Source: Silvibacterium dinghuense (GTDB taxonomy: Bacteria; Acidobacteriota; Terriglobia; Terriglobales; Acidobacteriaceae). Taken from it: DNA of 64,000 bases. The translations under genes and the position numbers were made by a program. The notes under the pieces are model-generated. The model saw only the letters and a list, made by a program, of their open reading frames with translations, had not been told where the DNA came from and did no database searches. The stretch lies in NCBI RefSeq assembly GCF_004123295.1, contig NZ_SDMK01000002.1, positions 576,783 to 640,782 of the forward strand, written 5' to 3'. Of the stretch, positions 1 through 8,295 are shown piece after piece (position 1 is the stretch's first letter; each line of letters starts with the position of its first letter).

Positions 1-65
1 CAGCCTCGTCTCCATGCCACCTTCGATCATAGGCGACCGCCCCTGCCAATTCCGGCGCTGCTGGT

Positions 66-71
66 TATAAT
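66..71 (+). promoter_or_regulatory. -10 box upstream of the FHA/SpoIIE phosphatase gene
   Basis: A perfect TATAAT lies about 50 nt before the ATG at 123, with a CTGCCA -35-like hexamer at 43-48 (17 nt spacing). This would give a leader of about 45 nt carrying the GGAG at 109-112. Seen in sequence; activity is inferred. Confidence 0.5.
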
Positions 72-122
72 CGCAACTGCACCCTGCTCCCCTGCCGTCT
101 TTTCTGCCGGAGTCACGCACGT

Positions 123-1745
123 ATGACAGAGCTGCCGTCCACCCCGCTCACCCTGATCGATGGAGCCCGCGAAGTCCAGCTCCTCATCACCCAGAGCCCC
201 TTCACCGTCGGCCGCATGCCGGGGAGCGACCTGCTGCTCGAGCACGAATACATCTCGCGCCGCCACGCCGAAATTCAATTCCAGGCCGGAGCCTTCATCC
301 TCGTCGATCAGGGCAGCCGCCATGGCACCTTCGTCAACGGACATCGTGTACAGCGCCACAAGCTCGAGATCAACGACACCATCCACTTCGGCACCACCGA
401 CGGCCCCATGGTCCGCTTCGGCGTGCGCGGCCACACTTCCAGCTCCACCATGCGCTCGCTCATCGATCACCTTCATCCCGCGAATGAGCCCAACACCGCC
501 ATCGAGAAACTGAGCTGGTTCCTGGAAGCCGCCCGCAAGCTGAACGACGTCGGAGCCGTGGACCAAATCCTCTCCGCCCTTGTCGAAACCACGCTCGAGC
601 TCACCCGCGTCGAGCGCGGATTTGTCTTCCTCTGCGACACGCGAACCAGAACCCTCAAGCTCGCCGTCGGCCGCGGCAGTGACGGTTCCGTCCTCAGCGA
701 CGAAGCCACCATCTCCCACAGCGCCATCCAGCAGGCCATTCACGGCGAAGGCCAGTTCATCGTCACTGACACGCTCAGCGCCGAGACCGGTGCGCCGTCA
801 GACAGCATCATCGCCCAGAACATCCGCACCATTATCTGCATTCCGCTGCGCAGCCGCAGAATCAACGCTGAAACACAGTGCAGTGATGTTCTCGGCATTC
901 TCTATCTCGACAACCGCCTCCAGCCTGGCCGGCTCACCAAGGTCGATAATGACCTGCTCAAGACCATCGCCACCGAAGCCGCCGCGCTCATGGAGAATGC
1001 GCAACTCGCCATCGAGGAAGAACACGCCCGCCGCTATCGCGAAGAGCTGAATATCGCCGCCAGCATCCAGCAGGACCTGATGGCCGTCCAGCCTCCCAAA
1101 ACCAGTTATGCAAAGATCGAAGCCCGCTTTGCGCCTTGCAAGGAAATCGGCGGCGACTTCTATGACGCCGTCGAAGGCAATGGCTGCGTCTACGTCGTCA
1201 TTGCCGATGTTTCCGGCAAGGGCGTCTCTGCCGCGCTGCTGGCGCAGACCCTCCAGGGCATGGTCTACGCACAGCTCGCCGCCGATCAGCCCCTCGACGT
1301 CATCGCCCGCGCCCTGAATCGCTACATCTGCGTCAAGGACATCAGCAAATACGCCACCATCGTCATAGTTCGCCTGGAAAGCAGTGGTCATCTCACCTAT
1401 GTCAACTGCGGACATGTGCATCCACTGCTCAAGACCAGCGATGGGGTGCGTGAGTTGGCGCTGTCCAACCTGCCTGTCGGCATGATCGAAAACGCGGACT
1501 TCCGTCAGCATGAAGTGCAGCTTGAGCCCGGCACGCGCGTACTGCTCGTTACCGACGGCGTCACCGAGGCCGTCGACGAATGCGATGGATTCTTCGGCAA
1601 CAATCGCCTGGAAGAGGCCTTCCTGCAAAGCAGCCAACTACAGGACATCTTCCTCTCGCTGTCCACCTTCTGCGGAGCGGCTTCCTCAGCCGACGACTGC
1701 ACCCTCGTCGAAATCACCTACCTCGGCAACTCCGCGACAGCATAG
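123..1745 (+). CDS. FHA-GAF-SpoIIE (PP2C-type) serine/threonine phosphatase
   Basis: A 540-residue cytoplasmic signalling protein. Residues about 8-100 form a forkhead-associated domain with the usual GR, SRRH and N signature (VGRMPGSD, ISRRHAEI, GTFVNG), which binds phosphothreonine. Residues about 145-295 look like a GAF sensor domain, followed by a short charged helix. Residues about 325-535 are a SpoIIE/RsbU-type PP2C phosphatase with EIGGDFYD, ADVSGKG and TDGVTEA, the metal-binding aspartate motifs. Such proteins usually dephosphorylate anti-anti-sigma factors in partner-switching pathways. No kinase or STAS partner lies next to it here, so the target is unknown. The ATG is preceded by GGAG at 109-112. 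It converges with the ybbP-like permease, leaving only 2 nt between the two stop codons. Confidence 0.93.
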   Translation: MTELPSTPLTLIDGAREVQLLITQSPFTVGRMPGSDLLLEHEYISRRHAEIQFQAGAFILVDQGSRHGTFVNGHRVQRHKLEINDTIHFGTTDGPMVRFGVRGHTSSSTMRSLIDHLHPANEPNTAIEKLSWFLEAARKLNDVGAVDQILSALVETTLELTRVERGFVFLCDTRTRTLKLAVGRGSDGSVLSDEATISHSAIQQAIHGEGQFIVTDTLSAETGAPSDSIIAQNIRTIICIPLRSRRINAETQCSDVLGILYLDNRLQPGRLTKVDNDLLKTIATEAAALMENAQLAIEEEHARRYREELNIAASIQQDLMAVQPPKTSYAKIEARFAPCKEIGGDFYDAVEGNGCVYVVIADVSGKGVSAALLAQTLQGMVYAQLAADQPLDVIARALNRYICVKDISKYATIVIVRLESSGHLTYVNCGHVHPLLKTSDGVRELALSNLPVGMIENADFRQHEVQLEPGTRVLLVTDGVTEAVDECDGFFGNNRLEEAFLQSSQLQDIFLSLSTFCGAASSADDCTLVEITYLGNSATA

Positions 1746-1747
1746 CG

Positions 1748-4309
1748 CTATTCTTCGCGCAGCACCTCGAGCGGTTTCTGTCCCAGGATGCGGAAGCTGG
1801 CGATCCATCCCGTCGCGACGGCGAGTACCGCCGTCGCCAGCATGGCCAGCGCACTGCCTGCCCAGGAAAAGCGAAAGACAACATCCATCCGGTGCAGCAG
1901 AATCCGCGCCAGGAGATTCGCAAACAGCGCTCCGACCAGGCCGGCCAGCAGTCCCAACACGACGAACTCCACGCTGAACACCTGCGCAATCCGTCCACGG
2001 CTCGCACCCAGCGTCTTCAACACCACCACTTCGCGAATCCTGCGGAAGCGCGTGCTGGCCACGCTCGAAGCCAGAATGATCGCGCCGGAAAGGATCGAGA
2101 ACCCGGCCAGGAACCGGATCACCATCGTGATGTGATCCACCACTCCCTGGATGGTCGCGAGGATATCCGCCAGGTTCACCACTGTCACCGTCGGATACGC
2201 CGCAAACAGCGACCGCTCGAGCACAGGAATCTGCTCGGGCGCGATGTGCACTGCGCCATACCACGTCGCCGGCACATCCTTCAGCAACCCTGGAGCAAGA
2301 ATGAACTCACTCCGCGCAAAGGCATGCTCGCCGTCTACCTTGTAGATGGCCGCGACGGTCGTGGCAATCTCTCTGTCATCTGTGGAGAAGATCACTTTCG
2401 ATCCGGGGTGCAATTGCAGCCGCCGCGCTACGCCGTCCACCACTGCCAGCGATGGCTGCGCATCGCTCGTCCACCACTGCCCTTCGGTGATTTTTGTCCC
2501 GCGTGGCTCCGCACTCGCCCACGTAATCGCCGCCGAACGCAGCAGCCGCTTCGGATAGTTCTTCACCCGCAACTGCTCCACGTCCACACCGTCGATGCTC
2601 ACGATCCGCGACGAGATCACCGGAATCGTCTCCAGCCTGCCCTGCGTCCCCGGCTGCCTCTCCACCAGCGCCCGCACTCCGTCTACTTCATCGCGCGCAA
2701 TATCGACCAGAAATACATTCGGCGTATCCGGGGCAGCCGCGCTGTGCATCTCCCGCACGACCGAGCGCTGCATCAGAAAGACGGCGAAGATCAGCATCAC
2801 GCCCGTGCCCAGTGCGGCCAATACCGCTGCCGACTGGTTTCCCGGCCGGTAAAGATTCGCGAGCCCATGCCGCAGTGCTGACGGCAGATGCAAACGCGTC
2901 CGGTTAAGAAACACCCGCAGCAGGCGCAGCAGCATCGATGCAGCAAGGAGAATCGTAATCAGTACAGCAAACAAGCTGCTCGCAAACCACGCCCCGTTCT
3001 GCCATGAATCCGAGAGCGCGCCAGCAATGCCAGCCAGCCCCGCAAGAATGACAAGAATCGCCGCCCACTGCAGCCACCGATCGCGCAGAAACCAGCCGCG
3101 CCGGCCGCCCTGCGATTCCTCCACCTGGCGCCGCAGCACGGCAATCGGCCGCACGTGCCGCACATCCAGCAACGGAGGCAGGCAGAAGAGCAGCGTCGTG
3201 AATACACCCGTCGCCAGCGCTGCGCCCACCGGCCGCACCGCCAATGCCAATGGAGGCCGCAGCGGCAGCAGCGCGCCGAAGAGCGTCGGCAGCGCCATTT
3301 CGACCGCAAACCCGAGGATCACCCCCAGCAGCCCACCCGCAAGCCCGAGAAAGACTGTCTGCAACAGGTAGATACGCAAAATATCCGACGACTGCGCACC
3401 GATCGCCTTCATGATCGCCAGGATTTCCATGCGCTGTTGCAGATGGGCTCGCATCGCCATCGCAACACCGATCGCACCCAGCACCATCGCCACCAGGCAG
3501 ATCAGGCTCAACAGGCCGGTCGCACGGTCCAGTCCATTCGTGATCTCCGGGCTGGTCTCGCGAAAATCTGAAATCTGCGCATCCGGCAGAATGTGCTCTA
3601 ACTGCGGACGCAGTGTGGCGATGCTCTCGCCCTTACCCGGCAGTTTGAAAAGATAGCGCTCTGTCGCGCGAGTGCCTTCCCCCAGCAATCCGCTTTGCTC
3701 CATCGCGTGACGCGTAATCATCACCCGCGGGCCAAGTCCCACCCCGGCCGACATCCGGTCCGGCTCGCGCACAATCACCGCCGCGATGCGCAGGTAGCGG
3801 GTGCCGATTTTCAGCTCATCGCCCACCTTCGCATGCAGCCGCACCAGCAGGTTATCGTCCACCAGCGCCGTGTCGTCGTGTAAAGCATCGCGCAGCGGCT
3901 GCGACGGGCTCAGCACCACCGTGCCATAGAACGGATACGCACTCGGATCGACCGCTTTCAGCGAGACCAGCAGTGGCACCGGATCGCCGTGCACCGAGGC
4001 CATCGAAACCGTCTCCGTCACCTCGGTCCGTTCGACACCCTTGCTCGCCAGTGCATCGAGATCCTGCGATTCCCGCTGCGTCGGCAGCCGGAACATCCTC
4101 GCCGAGAGATCGGCTGCCATGATGCCCCGCGCATCGCCCAGCAGAGCTTTCTGGAAGGACTGGCTGAAGCCGCGCACGCCGGTAAGCGAAGCCACTCCCA
4201 CCGCCACCGATAGCAGCACAAAGAGAAATTTCGCACGCGAAGCGCGCAGCTCACGCCACGCAATGCGGGCAGCCGTGCCCCACGGCAGCGCAGGCTTCTG
4301 AGCTGTCAT
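1748..4309 (-). CDS. ybbP: YbbP-like FtsX-family ABC transporter permease
   Basis: An 853-residue integral membrane protein with an N-terminal membrane anchor (about residues 28-48), a periplasmic domain, a first three-helix FtsX unit (about 265-395), further membrane segments around 415-510, and a second FtsX unit near the C terminus (about 730-850). This is the two-FtsX layout of YbbP-type permeases. Its start overlaps the stop of the ATPase gene by 4 nt (4306-4309), so the two are translationally coupled. The tesA-like esterase lies divergently upstream, the same order as tesA/ybbA/ybbP in E. coli. The substrate is unknown; release of lipids or lipoproteins from the inner membrane is the usual suggestion for the superfamily. 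Confidence 0.9.
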   Translation of the reverse strand: MTAQKPALPWGTAARIAWRELRASRAKFLFVLLSVAVGVASLTGVRGFSQSFQKALLGDARGIMAADLSARMFRLPTQRESQDLDALASKGVERTEVTETVSMASVHGDPVPLLVSLKAVDPSAYPFYGTVVLSPSQPLRDALHDDTALVDDNLLVRLHAKVGDELKIGTRYLRIAAVIVREPDRMSAGVGLGPRVMITRHAMEQSGLLGEGTRATERYLFKLPGKGESIATLRPQLEHILPDAQISDFRETSPEITNGLDRATGLLSLICLVAMVLGAIGVAMAMRAHLQQRMEILAIMKAIGAQSSDILRIYLLQTVFLGLAGGLLGVILGFAVEMALPTLFGALLPLRPPLALAVRPVGAALATGVFTTLLFCLPPLLDVRHVRPIAVLRRQVEESQGGRRGWFLRDRWLQWAAILVILAGLAGIAGALSDSWQNGAWFASSLFAVLITILLAASMLLRLLRVFLNRTRLHLPSALRHGLANLYRPGNQSAAVLAALGTGVMLIFAVFLMQRSVVREMHSAAAPDTPNVFLVDIARDEVDGVRALVERQPGTQGRLETIPVISSRIVSIDGVDVEQLRVKNYPKRLLRSAAITWASAEPRGTKITEGQWWTSDAQPSLAVVDGVARRLQLHPGSKVIFSTDDREIATTVAAIYKVDGEHAFARSEFILAPGLLKDVPATWYGAVHIAPEQIPVLERSLFAAYPTVTVVNLADILATIQGVVDHITMVIRFLAGFSILSGAIILASSVASTRFRRIREVVVLKTLGASRGRIAQVFSVEFVVLGLLAGLVGALFANLLARILLHRMDVVFRFSWAGSALAMLATAVLAVATGWIASFRILGQKPLEVLREE

Positions 4310-4992
4310 GGCAGTGGCTCCACATTCATCACATCGGAGATCACCACCCCGTCCCTCAGATGGATCTGCCGGTCTGCACGTTCCGCAATCTGGGGATCGT
4401 GCGTCACCATCACCAGCGTGGTTCGCGAAGCCCTTTGCCGCCCGGTCAGCAGCTCCAGCACATGCTGTCCGTTCACCGAGTCAAGATTCCCCGTAGGCTC
4501 ATCGGCCAGCACAATCGGCGGCTCCAGCATGAAGGCCCGCGCCAGCGCCACGCGCTGCTGCTCACCGCCCGAAAGCTGGACCGGATAATGCTGCAGCCGG
4601 TCCGCAAGCCCCACTGCCGTCAGCAGCTGCGTCGCCTTTGCCCGTCCGTCGCCGCGCGCATTCAGCTCATGCGGCAACAGCACATTTTCAAGCGCCGTCA
4701 GTGTAGGGATCAGCTGGTACGACTGGAAGACAAATCCGATCTTGCTCCCGCGCACCTCCGCCAGCCGGTCTTCATCCAGGCCGCCGATCGCCGTGCCGTC
4801 CAGCAGCACATCGCCCTCGCTCGGGGAATCGAGCCCCGCCAGCAGCCCCAGCAGCGTGCTCTTGCCCGAGCCAGAGGCCCCCATGATCGCCACAAACTGC
4901 CCCTGCGGAATCAGCAGATCGATCCCACGCAGAATCTCCACCGTGCGCGTGCCATTGCGAATCGACTTCCTCAAGCCCCGAACTTCGATCAT
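4306..4992 (-). CDS. ybbA: YbbA-like ABC transporter ATP-binding protein
   Basis: A 228-residue ATPase of the LolD/MacB/YbbA type. It shows Walker A GASGSGKSTL near residue 40, signature LSGGEQQRVALARA near 140, Walker B VLADEPTGNLD and the H-loop VMVTHD. It is the first gene of a two-gene leftward operon with the FtsX permease, with which it should form a complex on the inner membrane. The ATG is preceded by GGAG. The 169-nt gap to the divergent esterase must hold both promoters. Confidence 0.95.
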   Translation of the reverse strand: MIEVRGLRKSIRNGTRTVEILRGIDLLIPQGQFVAIMGASGSGKSTLLGLLAGLDSPSEGDVLLDGTAIGGLDEDRLAEVRGSKIGFVFQSYQLIPTLTALENVLLPHELNARGDGRAKATQLLTAVGLADRLQHYPVQLSGGEQQRVALARAFMLEPPIVLADEPTGNLDSVNGQHVLELLTGRQRASRTTLVMVTHDPQIAERADRQIHLRDGVVISDVMNVEPLP

Positions 4993-5149
4993 CCCGGTCT
5001 CCGTCTTCCTTCAGGCTATAGCGGAATGCGGGGAAACATATCCAGCGTCACGCCTCTTCCGTCGCCTTTCCATCAAGAATTTGTCAAGAATCGTCAAGAA
5101 AAGGTCTAACTCCCCTCTCGCGAAAAACACGTTCCCCCGGATTCCGCTC

Positions 5150-5155
5150 TACAAT
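5150..5155 (+). promoter_or_regulatory. -10 box for a leaderless tesA-like transcript
   Basis: TACAAT ends exactly 6 nt before the GTG start at 5162, so the predicted transcription start falls on or next to the start codon. No Shine-Dalgarno sequence is visible. The -35 region is weak. Confidence 0.5.
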
Positions 5156-5161
5156 GCAGGC

Positions 5162-5791
5162 GTGAAGCTGTTTTCTTTCGCCGTCCTTGCCGCTGTCCTC
5201 TTCCTTCTTCCTGCCTCCGCACATGCGGCAGCGTCTGACAGCCAGCCCGTCATCGCCTGCTTCGGAGACAGTCTCACCGCGGGCCATGGCGCCGCATTCG
5301 GCCACGCCTACCCAGACTACCTGCAGCAACTCCTCGACGCCCGCGGCTATCGCTATCGCGTCGTCAACAAGGGCATCAGCGGCGATACCACCAAAGACGG
5401 TCTTGCCCGCGTAAAAGACGTGCTCGCGGCGCACCCCGCCATCGTCGTCGTCGAGTTCGGCGGCAACGACGGCCTGCGCGGCCTGCCCATCACCGCCACC
5501 CGCGCCAATCTCGACCAGATCATCGCGCTACTCAAGGATGCCGGCGTGAAAGTAGTGCTCGCCGGCATTACCCTTCCGCCCGACTACGGCCCGGACTACA
5601 TCCGCGATTTCAACCAGACCTACGCACTCGCAGCGAAGAAGTTCAACATTCCGCTGCTGCCCTTCCTCTATGCGCACGTCTACACCGTGCCCGGCACCAT
5701 CCAGGCGGACGGCATCCACGCAACCGCCAAAGGCAATCAGCTCGTCGCCGAAAATGTCTTCGGCCTGCTCCGCCCTCTGCTGAAAAAGTAA
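5162..5791 (+). CDS. tesA: TesA-like GDSL esterase / lysophospholipase L1
   Basis: A 209-residue exported SGNH hydrolase. An N-terminal signal peptide (VKLFSFAVLAAVLFL to the AHAA cleavage region) precedes block I GDSLTAGHG with the nucleophile Ser, the Gly block SGDTTKDGL, block III GGNDGLRG and block V DGIHATAKG with the catalytic Asp and His. Together these match E. coli TesA closely, which hydrolyses acyl-CoA thioesters, lysophospholipids and arylesters in the periplasm. I use the GTG at 5162 because the upstream in-frame sequence does not look coding, the signal peptide begins there, and a -10 box sits 6 nt before it. It is divergent from ybbA-ybbP, a conserved arrangement. Confidence 0.92.
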   Translation: MKLFSFAVLAAVLFLLPASAHAAASDSQPVIACFGDSLTAGHGAAFGHAYPDYLQQLLDARGYRYRVVNKGISGDTTKDGLARVKDVLAAHPAIVVVEFGGNDGLRGLPITATRANLDQIIALLKDAGVKVVLAGITLPPDYGPDYIRDFNQTYALAAKKFNIPLLPFLYAHVYTVPGTIQADGIHATAKGNQLVAENVFGLLRPLLKK

Positions 5792-5800
5792 TGATTGCAG

Positions 5801-6676
5801 TTACAGAAGCACAACCGTTGGCTGAAAGAGCGTTCCCGCAATACGCTTCGCGATGCCCGCAAGCTCGCTCTGCCCGCGGAACACCTTCACCAGCGAGACC
5901 TGCGTAAACTCCGGCAGATTGATCTGCATGCCATTGCGCATGCGTCCGATCGTCTCCGCATCTGCCGTCACATTCGGAATCTCCGGCAACAGGGTACGCG
6001 GATGCGGCAGCCGCGTCGTCAGCTCACCTGCGCGCGCCCAGTTCTCGATCTCCCCAAGCGGCAGCGCCTCCTCGATACAGAACGGCCCTGAGGTCACGCG
6101 CCGCAGGCTCGCCAGGTGCGCGCCCGTTCCCAGTACCTGCCCTAGCTCGTGCGCGACCGAGCGCACATATCCGCCGGCCGAAATCTTCATGCGGAAAGCC
6201 GCAGTATCGCCCTCGAACGAGGTGATTGCGAACTCGTCGATGCGCACCCGCGCCGTCTTCAGTTGCGGCGTACCGCCTTCGCGCACAATCTTGTACGCAG
6301 GCTTGCCGCCAATCTTCTTTGCGGATACGGGAGGCGGCAGCTGGTCCATCTCGCCGGAAAAGCGCGCAGCCGCTGCCAGAACTTCATTCATACTGAAGGC
6401 CACAGGCACAGGCTCAGAGGCAGCCTGCCCCTCGGCATCATAAGTATCGGTTGAAAACCCAAAGCGGATGGTGCCCGTGTAGCTCTTCTCATGCGAGCCA
6501 TAGAACTGTGCCAGCCGCGTGTATTTGCCGAGCAGAAGCGGCAGCACACCGGTGGCCATGGGATCGAGGGTACCAAGGTGCCCGATGGACTTTTCGCCAG
6601 TGGCTCGGCGCACCCGAGCCACCACGTCGTGCGAAGTCATCCCACCGGGCTTATCGATAACGAACAGACCGTTCAC
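5801..6676 (-). CDS. truB: tRNA pseudouridine(55) synthase TruB
   Basis: This 291-residue enzyme isomerises U55 of the tRNA T loop. The first residues NGLFVIDKPGGMTSHDVV and the motif GHLGTLDPMATGVLP, with the catalytic Asp, are diagnostic. The KAYKI-like and GGYVRSVAHELG motifs follow, and the C-terminal part may form the PUA-like tail. The start is GTG at 6676. A TATCAT box (6683-6688 on this strand) lies 6 nt upstream with no Shine-Dalgarno sequence, suggesting a leaderless mRNA. It runs in the same direction as folE, 39 nt downstream of that gene's stop. Confidence 0.96.
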   Translation of the reverse strand: MNGLFVIDKPGGMTSHDVVARVRRATGEKSIGHLGTLDPMATGVLPLLLGKYTRLAQFYGSHEKSYTGTIRFGFSTDTYDAEGQAASEPVPVAFSMNEVLAAAARFSGEMDQLPPPVSAKKIGGKPAYKIVREGGTPQLKTARVRIDEFAITSFEGDTAAFRMKISAGGYVRSVAHELGQVLGTGAHLASLRRVTSGPFCIEEALPLGEIENWARAGELTTRLPHPRTLLPEIPNVTADAETIGRMRNGMQINLPEFTQVSLVKVFRGQSELAGIAKRIAGTLFQPTVVLL

Positions 6677-6682
6677 CTATCC

Positions 6683-6688
6683 ATGATA
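6683..6688 (-). promoter_or_regulatory. -10 box for a leaderless truB transcript
   Basis: Read on the minus strand, TATCAT is followed by GGATAG and then the GTG start of truB, a 6-nt gap matching other leaderless candidates in this window. It lies between the folE stop and truB, so truB may have its own promoter besides read-through. Confidence 0.45.
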
Positions 6689-6715
6689 AGTGCCCGGCCC
6701 GTGGAGAAACCGTTC

Positions 6716-7384
6716 TTAGAAAGAGTGTTGTCCGCGTTCGCGTACCAGGGAGAGAAATTCGTTGCGCGTGTTCTGCTTCTGGAAAACCCCGAGCATGGCC
6801 GAAGTCACCGTGGACGAATTCTGCTTCTCTACGCCGCGCATCATCATGCACAGGTGTCGCGCCTCGATCACCACACCCACGCCCTGCGGCTTGATGGCCT
6901 CGTCGATCGCCTCAGCAATCTGCCGCGTCATCCGTTCCTGCACCTGCAGGCGCCGCGCAAACACCTCTACCAGGCGCGGAATCTTGCTCAGCCCGATCAC
7001 CTTGCCATTCGGGATATAGGCCACGTGCACACGCCCGAAGAACGGCAGCATGTGATGCTCGCACAGCGAGAACATCTCGATGTCCTTCACGATCACCATC
7101 TCGTCGTAGTCCACATCGAAGAGCGCACCGCGAAGAATCGCCGTCGGGTCCTGGTGATAGCCGTGGGTGAGAAAGCTCATCGCCTTTTCCACCCGTTCCG
7201 GCGTACGGATCAGCCCATCCCGCGTCGGATCTTCATCGAAACGCCGCAGCAGCTCGCGATAAATATCCTGCGTCGAGATGCCCTCAAGGCCCGTCTGCCC
7301 TGCAATTTCCTCCCGCAGATCCTTCGCCGCGCCCTTGGCTGCGGTCTTTATGGTCGGCATCGTCGCCACCTGGTTGTTCTTCAT
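6716..7384 (-). CDS. folE: GTP cyclohydrolase I (FolE)
   Basis: This 222-residue type I enzyme converts GTP to 7,8-dihydroneopterin triphosphate, the first step of folate, biopterin and queuosine synthesis. The C-terminal 180 residues carry the family signature: [11 protein letters not shown] and [11 protein letters not shown] supply the Zn-binding Cys and His ligands, with [18 protein letters not shown] between them. The N-terminal 35 residues are a low-complexity extension. The start codon overlaps the stop of the upstream PTPS-family gene by 4 nt, so a folE-PTPS operon is likely. Confidence 0.97.
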   Translation of the reverse strand: MKNNQVATMPTIKTAAKGAAKDLREEIAGQTGLEGISTQDIYRELLRRFDEDPTRDGLIRTPERVEKAMSFLTHGYHQDPTAILRGALFDVDYDEMVIVKDIEMFSLCEHHMLPFFGRVHVAYIPNGKVIGLSKIPRLVEVFARRLQVQERMTRQIAEAIDEAIKPQGVGVVIEARHLCMMMRGVEKQNSSTVTSAMLGVFQKQNTRNEFLSLVRERGQHSF

Positions 7385-7842
7385 GCCGCACTTCCCTTTC
7401 CAAAGCTCTGCACCGTTCCCGCCACTGGCACCGGAAACTCGAATGAATTATTGGAGGTTTCCTCGGTGCGAACCGATGCAATTTCTGCTGACCCGAAGCT
7501 GAGCGGAAATGCCGCCGTCAGCCTGCGATGCACCACGATGTTGAAGTTCTCCGTCGTCGGCACCAGCTCGCGAAAGTCCTCATGCAGGTTCAGATTCGTG
7601 TGATCGAACACATCCAGCACTTCCCTCCGCACGCACGCATCGAGTTCCACCAGGTCGCACACCATGCCGGACTCTTCATCCACCGGGCCGCTCACAATGA
7701 CCTCAATGAAGTAGTTGTGCCCGTGACCATGCGGATTGTTGCACTTGCCGTACGCCGCGCGGTTCTCCTCTGCACTCAATTGTTCGGAGTGCAGCCGGTG
7801 CGATGCGCTCAGCATGTAGCGGCGTCCAAAGTAGGCTCTCAT
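7381..7842 (-). CDS. 6-pyruvoyl-tetrahydropterin synthase / QueD family protein (copy 1)
   Basis: A 153-residue PTPS-family protein acting on the FolE product. Zn ligands are SASHRLH and the HGHGHNY pair; the candidate catalytic Cys is in [25 protein letters not shown] and the Glu in RTEETSNN complete the site. The [11 protein letters not shown] form resembles animal-type PTPS more than E. coli QueD. A C-terminal extension of about 15 residues ([10 protein letters not shown]) is unusual. It is translationally coupled to folE (4-nt overlap) and abuts the second paralogue. Whether it makes 6-pyruvoyl-tetrahydropterin or the queuosine intermediate cannot be told from sequence alone. Confidence 0.9.
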   Translation of the reverse strand: MRAYFGRRYMLSASHRLHSEQLSAEENRAAYGKCNNPHGHGHNYFIEVIVSGPVDEESGMVCDLVELDACVRREVLDVFDHTNLNLHEDFRELVPTTENFNIVVHRRLTAAFPLSFGSAEIASVRTEETSNNSFEFPVPVAGTVQSFGKGSAA

Positions 7843-8250
7843 CTACTCTCCGTAATAGTCCGCGAACAGCTCGGGGAGCTCGTATACGCGCACGCGATAC
7901 AGCCGCGCCCCGGGAATCTTACCTTCCAACCGCTTCCAGACCGCAATCGCAATGTTTTCCGTCGTCGGCACTGCCGTCGCAAATTCCGGCACCTCGAGAT
8001 TGAGATGGCGATGGTCATAAACACTCACCACCTCGCGCTCCAATACCTCTTTGAGTTGCTTGAGATCGACGACAAATCCGGTCGCAGGATCGATCTCACC
8101 TGCCACCGTCACCTCGAGCGTGTAATTGTGCCCATGGCCATTACGATTGGCGCACTTGCCGAAGCGGCGCAGGTTCTCCTCTTCGCTCCAGGCAGGGTTC
8201 CAGTAATAATGTGCGGCAGAAAATTCGGCTTTGCGCGTTAACAGAATCAT
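7843..8250 (-). CDS. 6-pyruvoyl-tetrahydropterin synthase / QueD family protein (copy 2)
   Basis: A 135-residue paralogue of the gene immediately downstream (stop and start are adjacent). It has the same catalytic set: SAAHYYWNP for the first Zn His, GKCANRNGHGHNY for the Cys and two His, DHRHLNLEVP, PTTENIAI, and a C-terminal Glu in VYELPE. The length fits the family (115-150 residues). It is the first gene of the PTPS-PTPS-folE run. A GAAGG purine stretch about 10 nt before the ATG may serve as ribosome binding site. One copy may serve queuosine and the other a reduced pterin; this division is inference. Confidence 0.9.
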   Translation of the reverse strand: MILLTRKAEFSAAHYYWNPAWSEEENLRRFGKCANRNGHGHNYTLEVTVAGEIDPATGFVVDLKQLKEVLEREVVSVYDHRHLNLEVPEFATAVPTTENIAIAVWKRLEGKIPGARLYRVRVYELPELFADYYGE

Positions 8251-8295
8251 GCGTTGGCTACCTTCAGCGTAGATGCCGAATCACAGCCTCCGGCT

